A stretch of DNA of 64,000 nt, taken from IMG/VR virus record IMGVR_UViG_3300009430_000004, positions 154,089 through 218,088 of that record. One strand, written 5' to 3'. The notes under the pieces are model-generated. The model had not been told where the DNA came from, ran no database searches, and saw nothing but the letters and a program-made list of their open reading frames with translations. Shown one piece after another: positions 60,136 through 64,000 of the stretch. The stretch is from a virus. Each line of letters begins with the position of its first letter. Within the stretch, counting starts at the first letter, position 1. Position numbers and translations under genes: made by a program.

Positions 60136-61950
60136 ATGGAGTTTCTGAAGAATATAGATAAAGACAATATTATGCTAATAAACGTAATATATCACAATGG
60201 AAAAAAAGAAACCAGTTATAACGACTATCTCGATATAGTATATAAAGAGTTAGATACAGGTAATAAGAAAGTTGTTACAATCGAAAATCCTGAAATGGAT
60301 ATATATTTTGCAAAAGAAAATTGCCGAAACTATGACTACAATAAGTCATTTATTGAGATGAAAGATGCTGAAACACATAGATGTAAGTTTAAAGAAATGC
60401 CATTCTATATCGCCAAACAAGCAGGTGATGAGTACATTAGGTATGTAAAGAACTGCATCGAGACAAAAAATAGGGCTGGGATCAATAACATACATAAGTA
60501 TAAGTATGTATTTGGTTCAGACTATGATATTGAAAATTGGTACAGGATACAATGGTATCTTAATTATACCAACGATAAACCAAAACCGATAACTAAGCAG
60601 TTCCTAGATATAGAGGTTGACGGTATTGATGTTGAGGGGGTTCCTGTTGATGGTGTCTGCCCGATTAATGCAGTAACCATAGTGGATGAACAATCACTAT
60701 CATGTCATACGTTCTTATTAAGGAATGATAAAAATCCTCAGATACAGGAGTTTGAGGATACAATTGATGATTTTATCAATGACCTCCATGAAGCATTTGA
60801 TGATGTTTATGGTAAGTTAGATTATAGGATTTACATGTATGATGAGGATAGAGAAATAGACCTTATAAGGGATATATTTAAACTCATTAATACAATGAAA
60901 CGAGATTTCCTTATGATATGGAACATGGGGTATGATATTCCGTACATCACAGGTAGGATAATTGAGCTTGGATATGACCCAGTTGAAATCATGTGTCATA
61001 AGGATTTTAAGATAAAGGAGTTATTCTATAAGAAGGATAACTTAAACTTCAAGGTAGAGAATAAGTCAGACTACTTTAAGATATCTTCATATACCTATTT
61101 TGCAGACCAAATGTTATTATATGCAGGCTTAAGAAAAGGGCAAAGTGAGTTAAGGTCTCATGCTCTTAACTATATAGCACAGGTAGAAATAGGTGATGAA
61201 AAGCTAGACTATCATGAAGAAGCTGATATCAAAACATTACCTTATGTAAACTATAAGAAGTTTGTAATGTATAATATAAAAGACGTTCTGCTACAATTAG
61301 GTATTGAGATAAAAACTCATGATATCGACAATATATACTTAAGAGCGTATTCTAATGCAACTTCTTATTATAAGATATTTAAACAGACTGTCTTCTTAAA
61401 GAATCGTGCTTATTTAGAGTTTTATCAGCAGGGATTAGTTATTGGCAATAATGTCAATATTGATTATGGTATTTCTAGGTACGATTCTAAAGATGATGAC
61501 GATGAAGATGAAAAGTTTGACGGAGCTTTAGTTGCTGACCCAATGTTAAACTGTCACACTGGTATCGAATTATTACAGCATAAGAGTATGTTTATATTCG
61601 ATAATGTAGTAGACATGGACTTCAGCAGTATGTATCCTCATATAATTATAACATTCAATGTTGCACCTAACTGCATGATAGGTAAGTTAGTCCTCAACAA
61701 AGAAATAAAGGATATGTACAATAAGAAAGATATTGACAATGATAAGTATGATGCAGGTAAAGATTTTGTTGATAACATGCTAATTAAGAATGTTGCTAAC
61801 ATGGGAACTAAGTGGTTCAAATTACCTGATGTTGTCGAGCTAGATAGCTTGGTGCGAAATAAGTTTAAAATTCAAGACACAACTAAGATAGTTATGTCTA
61901 AAGAACAATTTAGCAAGTATTTCTTAGAAGGATTAAAAATTGTTGTTTAA
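60136..61950 (+). CDS. Family B DNA polymerase, exonuclease domain and palm motif A only (split polymerase)
   Basis: 604 residues. Proofreading motifs are FLDIEVDGI (ExoI, about 157), WNMGYDIPYI (ExoII, about 262) and YNIKDVLL (ExoIII, about 378). Polymerase motif A, VVDMDFSSMYPHII, is at about 494-507. The protein ends about 100 residues later with no KxxxNSxYG (motif B) or YGDTDS (motif C). The next gene has its own ribosome site, so this is not a frameshift. It should pair with a separate C-terminal subunit outside this window. Confidence 0.88.
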   Translation: MEFLKNIDKDNIMLINVIYHNGKKETSYNDYLDIVYKELDTGNKKVVTIENPEMDIYFAKENCRNYDYNKSFIEMKDAETHRCKFKEMPFYIAKQAGDEYIRYVKNCIETKNRAGINNIHKYKYVFGSDYDIENWYRIQWYLNYTNDKPKPITKQFLDIEVDGIDVEGVPVDGVCPINAVTIVDEQSLSCHTFLLRNDKNPQIQEFEDTIDDFINDLHEAFDDVYGKLDYRIYMYDEDREIDLIRDIFKLINTMKRDFLMIWNMGYDIPYITGRIIELGYDPVEIMCHKDFKIKELFYKKDNLNFKVENKSDYFKISSYTYFADQMLLYAGLRKGQSELRSHALNYIAQVEIGDEKLDYHEEADIKTLPYVNYKKFVMYNIKDVLLQLGIEIKTHDIDNIYLRAYSNATSYYKIFKQTVFLKNRAYLEFYQQGLVIGNNVNIDYGISRYDSKDDDDEDEKFDGALVADPMLNCHTGIELLQHKSMFIFDNVVDMDFSSMYPHIIITFNVAPNCMIGKLVLNKEIKDMYNKKDIDNDKYDAGKDFVDNMLIKNVANMGTKWFKLPDVVELDSLVRNKFKIQDTTKIVMSKEQFSKYFLEGLKIVV

Positions 61951-61965
61951 AGGAGAGGATAAAAA

Positions 61966-62616
61966 ATGGAAGAAATATTATTTGACCTTACATCAAAGGA
62001 TGTAAAGAAATTAAATGAATTCAATCAGGTTGTTAAAAAGTATTTTAATAACTATTATTTATTTGAAGATGGAGTTGTTATAGGGGAAAGTATCCTAGAT
62101 AAGGGCTCGCACTGTTGTATCTCAACTATCATACCGATGGATAATATTCCTGAAGATTCAATTCCTTATTTTAACTCATCAGCCATATTTCAGTTGATTA
62201 AAGATAGGAAAAAGGAAATAAAAGCTGTAGTCATTAGCTATGGTAGAACATGCTTAAGACTTGCTGACGGTTTGGACTATACAATTGGTGGAATTATTAA
62301 AAAAGATGAGATTAAAAAAGAAATTAAAGATAGTTATGATTTAGCAAAAAGGATCATAGAAAAAACTGATAAAGAATCTGAGAAAATTGAGGATTCCACT
62401 ATCGACCAGTTAGTGGACAATGAAATTGTCACTTATGACAACGATGTTCATAAAGTAAGAATGACTAAAGAATTAATTCCTGCATTAAAGAAGGGATTGA
62501 ATGTTAATATTGCTTTTAATGACATAGAAGGTGATGAGACTAAATTTGAAACAATATTAATGACTGATAGGGAAGACATAAAAACTTATCATAAGTATAC
62601 TTGCATTAGATTCTAG
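61966..62616 (+). CDS. Hypothetical protein, possibly sliding-clamp-like
   Basis: 216 residues after AGGAGAGG, 15 bases after the polymerase gene. Alternating strands and helices with gp45/PCNA-like size and order (VKKYFNNYYLFEDGVVIGES, FQLIKDRKKEIKAVVISYG, LDYTIGGIIKKDEI). No diagnostic motif exists for clamps, so the assignment rests on length, layout and the polymerase neighbour. Confidence 0.5.
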   Translation: MEEILFDLTSKDVKKLNEFNQVVKKYFNNYYLFEDGVVIGESILDKGSHCCISTIIPMDNIPEDSIPYFNSSAIFQLIKDRKKEIKAVVISYGRTCLRLADGLDYTIGGIIKKDEIKKEIKDSYDLAKRIIEKTDKESEKIEDSTIDQLVDNEIVTYDNDVHKVRMTKELIPALKKGLNVNIAFNDIEGDETKFETILMTDREDIKTYHKYTCIRF

Positions 62617-62645
62617 TGGCGATTTATCGCCACTTTATTTTTTTA
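62615..62645 (+). terminator. Intrinsic terminator
   Basis: AGTGGCGA-TTTA-TCGCCACT followed by TTATTTTTTT. Confidence 0.85.
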
Positions 62646-62663
62646 TAGGAGGTAAAAAGATAG

Positions 62664-62942
62664 ATGTTTTTTAAGAAGTTAATGTCAATTAGTAAATTTA
62701 AATCCACTATAAAAGAAATAGAATCTGATAGATTCTTCTATTTTAAAGAAGAAATTATGAAGGAATTGATTCATAATAAGAAACTTGGCATTGTAAGTTT
62801 TAAAATTTACTTACCTAAGTTTATTCACGACAATCCAACCCTATATAAGGAATTTGAAGCATTCCTTAATAAGTTAGGTTATCAATTGGTTAAATATAAT
62901 ATCGGGGAATATATCGAAGAAGACCCTCGGTTAAGAAAATAA
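62664..62942 (+). CDS. Hypothetical small basic protein
   Basis: 92 residues after AGGAGGT. Helix-strand mix (KFKSTIKEIESDRFFYFKEEIMKELI, in parts). Function unknown. Confidence 0.62.
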   Translation: MFFKKLMSISKFKSTIKEIESDRFFYFKEEIMKELIHNKKLGIVSFKIYLPKFIHDNPTLYKEFEAFLNKLGYQLVKYNIGEYIEEDPRLRK

Positions 62943-62979
62943 TTTTAACATAATTATAAAAAAGAGGAGGGGATCGAGT

Positions 62980-63141
62980 ATGGGAGAAAAATATCCTGAA
63001 TGTCCGTATGCATTACAGTGTTGCTGTCATGTTGAAGGTTCTAATACTAAGCCCTGCGTGAGAAAAGAACAAGACAAAGCGGCTGGTAAGCCGAATTCAT
63101 TCGAACCTAAGTTCTGCACATATTCAATGAATCCCCCATAA
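62980..63141 (+). CDS. Cys-rich mini-protein, probable metal-binding
   Basis: 53 residues from ATG 62980 after GAGGAGGGG. MGEKYPECPYALQCCCHVEG carries four Cys and one His; two more Cys lie in KPCVRKE and KFCTYS. Six Cys in so small a protein suggest one or two zinc ions or disulphides. Ends in the terminator hairpin 63134. No family recognised. Confidence 0.6.
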   Translation: MGEKYPECPYALQCCCHVEGSNTKPCVRKEQDKAAGKPNSFEPKFCTYSMNPP

Positions 63142-63171
63142 GGTTTTTAACCTTATGGGTTATTTCATTTT
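63134..63171 (+). terminator. Hairpin terminator overlapping the end of 62980-63141
   Basis: CCCATAAGGTT pairs with AACCTTATGGG (63149-63159), followed by TTATTTCATTTTT. Confidence 0.75.
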
Positions 63172-63192
63172 TAAACAATATATTGTGAACAC

Positions 63193-63326
63193 AATAATAA
63201 GTCGGGGGATTAATATAGATTTTTAGAATTTTCCACAAATAAACCTCCTTAAAGCGTTTTGTTAATTAGTGTTTTAAAAGGCCCTTAAAATTGGTGAAAA
63301 ACTATCAATTCCTCCGACTTATTATT
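63193..63326. ncRNA. Candidate structured RNA bounded by a 19-bp inverted repeat
   Basis: The 312 bases between 63142 and 63454 have no convincing reading frame. AATAATAAGTCGGGGGATT (63193-63211) is nearly complementary to 63307-63326. Inside, TTTTAAAAGGCCCTTAAAA (about 63272) is itself close to palindromic. A bidirectional terminator-like hairpin follows. Strand is undecided. Confidence 0.45.
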
Positions 63327-63333
63327 AACATAA

Positions 63334-63380
63334 AAAATAACCTATGTGTACATGAGTGTGCATATAGGTTATTTTTTTAT
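63334..63380. terminator. Bidirectional terminator
   Basis: AATAACCTAT pairs with ATAGGTTATT (63364-63373), with A-run on the left and TTTTTTA on the right. Confidence 0.8.
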
Positions 63381-63411
63381 CCTTTATTTTGTAGTTATTA
63401 AAATTATCGGG

Positions 63412-63424
63412 AACAAAAATATAA
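63412..63424 (+). promoter_or_regulatory. AACA-N6-TAA late promoter of gene 63455
   Basis: AACA AAAATA TAA, 30 bases before the start codon. Confidence 0.55.
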
Positions 63425-63454
63425 ATAAATTAAGGTTAAAGAAGGTGATAGATA

Positions 63455-64000
63455 ATGGCAAAGAAAGATGAAAAAAAGAATGGTGTATCTATCAAGAAAG
63501 TAGAAAAACCTTTGATTAAATTAAACTCCTTGTTTAACGATATCATTGACAATATTTCATACAATACATCTAAATCAGACAATCGAAGAGAAAAAGAGCT
63601 GAAGAAGTTATCGGATGAAATAGATGATATAGTATTCCAGGAGATTAAATCACTTACTACTTTCACAGGGGATGATATATCAACTTTCTTAGTTAAACTA
63701 TTTAATGATTATGACAATCAACAGCAAACGGCGGTTAAGGGTATAGAAGATATATTTGCATCGGAAACAAACGGCATATTCCAATTCTTTCAGGAGAGAT
63801 ATAAGAATCTTAATCTTCTCTATGATGATTTGAATATGATTTGTAGCCAATTATATGAGTTGCAAGAAGCTATTGCCGCTACAAGAGATGCTATCGTCAC
63901 TTCTGACGATTTATCTCAAACGGTTTCAAGAACTCTTAAGTTCAAGAACTCAAATGAGAAAGAAAAAGCCCATATTGCTCTTATCGAGAATATGGAGAAG
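63455..64000 (+). CDS. Hypothetical protein, probable virion protein (partial)
   Basis: ATG 63455 after GAAGGTGAT; 182 codons are open to the window end. Helical, coiled-coil-like (REKELKKLSDEIDDIVFQEI; YDDLNMICSQLYELQEAIAATRDA, in parts) with a Lys-rich N-terminus. The late promoter suggests a structural or assembly role. The C-terminus is missing. Confidence 0.65.
   Translation, partial: MAKKDEKKNGVSIKKVEKPLIKLNSLFNDIIDNISYNTSKSDNRREKELKKLSDEIDDIVFQEIKSLTTFTGDDISTFLVKLFNDYDNQQQTAVKGIEDIFASETNGIFQFFQERYKNLNLLYDDLNMICSQLYELQEAIAATRDAIVTSDDLSQTVSRTLKFKNSNEKEKAHIALIENMEK

Noticed and set aside
61950-61966. Frameshift or sequencing error truncating DNA polymerase
   Set aside because: The downstream gene begins after AGGAGAGG, and its protein has no polymerase motif B or C in any continuing frame, so a genuine gene end is more likely.
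63211-63245. Minus-strand GTG mini-frame of eight codons after AAGGAGG inside the structured element
   Set aside because: Very short and in a strongly base-paired region; could be a leader peptide but nothing supports translation.
1-64000. tRNA genes
   Set aside because: No stretch with a T-arm GGTTCRANNCC pattern plus acceptor pairing was found in the intergenic gaps; a tRNAscan run would settle this.

Overview
The window reads as part of a large, AT-rich, tightly packed phage genome (a jumbo phage) infecting a Gram-positive host, most likely a member of the Bacillota. Evidence for this: tail-fibre and endolysin genes, strong GGAGG ribosome binding sites, ordinary genetic code with TAA, TAG and TGA all used as stops, no host-type metabolic operons, and a set of phage-encoded information-processing genes. 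Fragments of multisubunit RNA polymerase beta, a family B DNA polymerase, a RecA-like ATPase and a tubulin/FtsZ homologue together point to the phiKZ/AR9-like group of giant phages. The assignment to that group is inference; the homologies are read from motifs.

Layout. Positions 1-11148 (minus strand) are a late virion/lysis block: three tail-fibre or adhesin proteins, two tandem N-acetylmuramoyl-L-alanine amidases and two further probable virion proteins. From 11299 the plus strand carries recombination and replication genes: PD-(D/E)XK nuclease, SbcD/gp47-like phosphoesterase and DnaB-like helicase. A cluster of small unknown minus-strand genes lies at 15406-17631. A Dda/RecD-like helicase follows at 17745, then small genes, then both subunits of a type II topoisomerase (20805-25705). 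The stretch 25749-33614 mixes strands. It holds an M48-type metalloprotease, an RNA polymerase beta C-terminal fragment (31375), a DUF4116-like repeat protein and several small unknowns. 33696-48342 holds the tubulin homologue, a strongly expressed unknown, the RecA-like protein, the C-terminal half of RNA polymerase beta (38202), an exoribonuclease-like protein, NAD+-dependent DNA ligase and the N-terminal half of beta (46672). 48385-58778 is a run of small, often translationally coupled genes plus a metallo-beta-lactamase-fold hydrolase and the SbcC/gp46-like ATPase. 58811-64000 has a probable virion protein on the minus strand, a DNA polymerase that stops after motif A, and further small genes.

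Regulation. Three recurrent signals are visible. (1) AACA-N6-TAA occurs upstream of 18 genes, including almost every virion/lysis gene start, on both strands. It matches the AACA(N6)TW late-promoter consensus described for the non-virion RNA polymerase of Bacillus phage AR9. (2) CGTAWW-N14-WTATATATTA, with exactly 14 bases between the boxes, occurs seven times, mainly before early-type small genes and two candidate antisense-strand RNAs. (3) The TATATATTAT core also occurs alone before many replication genes. Most transcription units end in a hairpin plus T-run, several of them bidirectional.

Together the genes describe a phage that replicates and transcribes its genome with its own machinery: polymerase, helicases, ligase, topoisomerase, recombination nucleases and RNA polymerases. 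It probably positions DNA with a tubulin filament and lyses the host with amidases. No beta-prime fragment and no polymerase motif B/C were found in the window, so the remaining parts must lie outside it.
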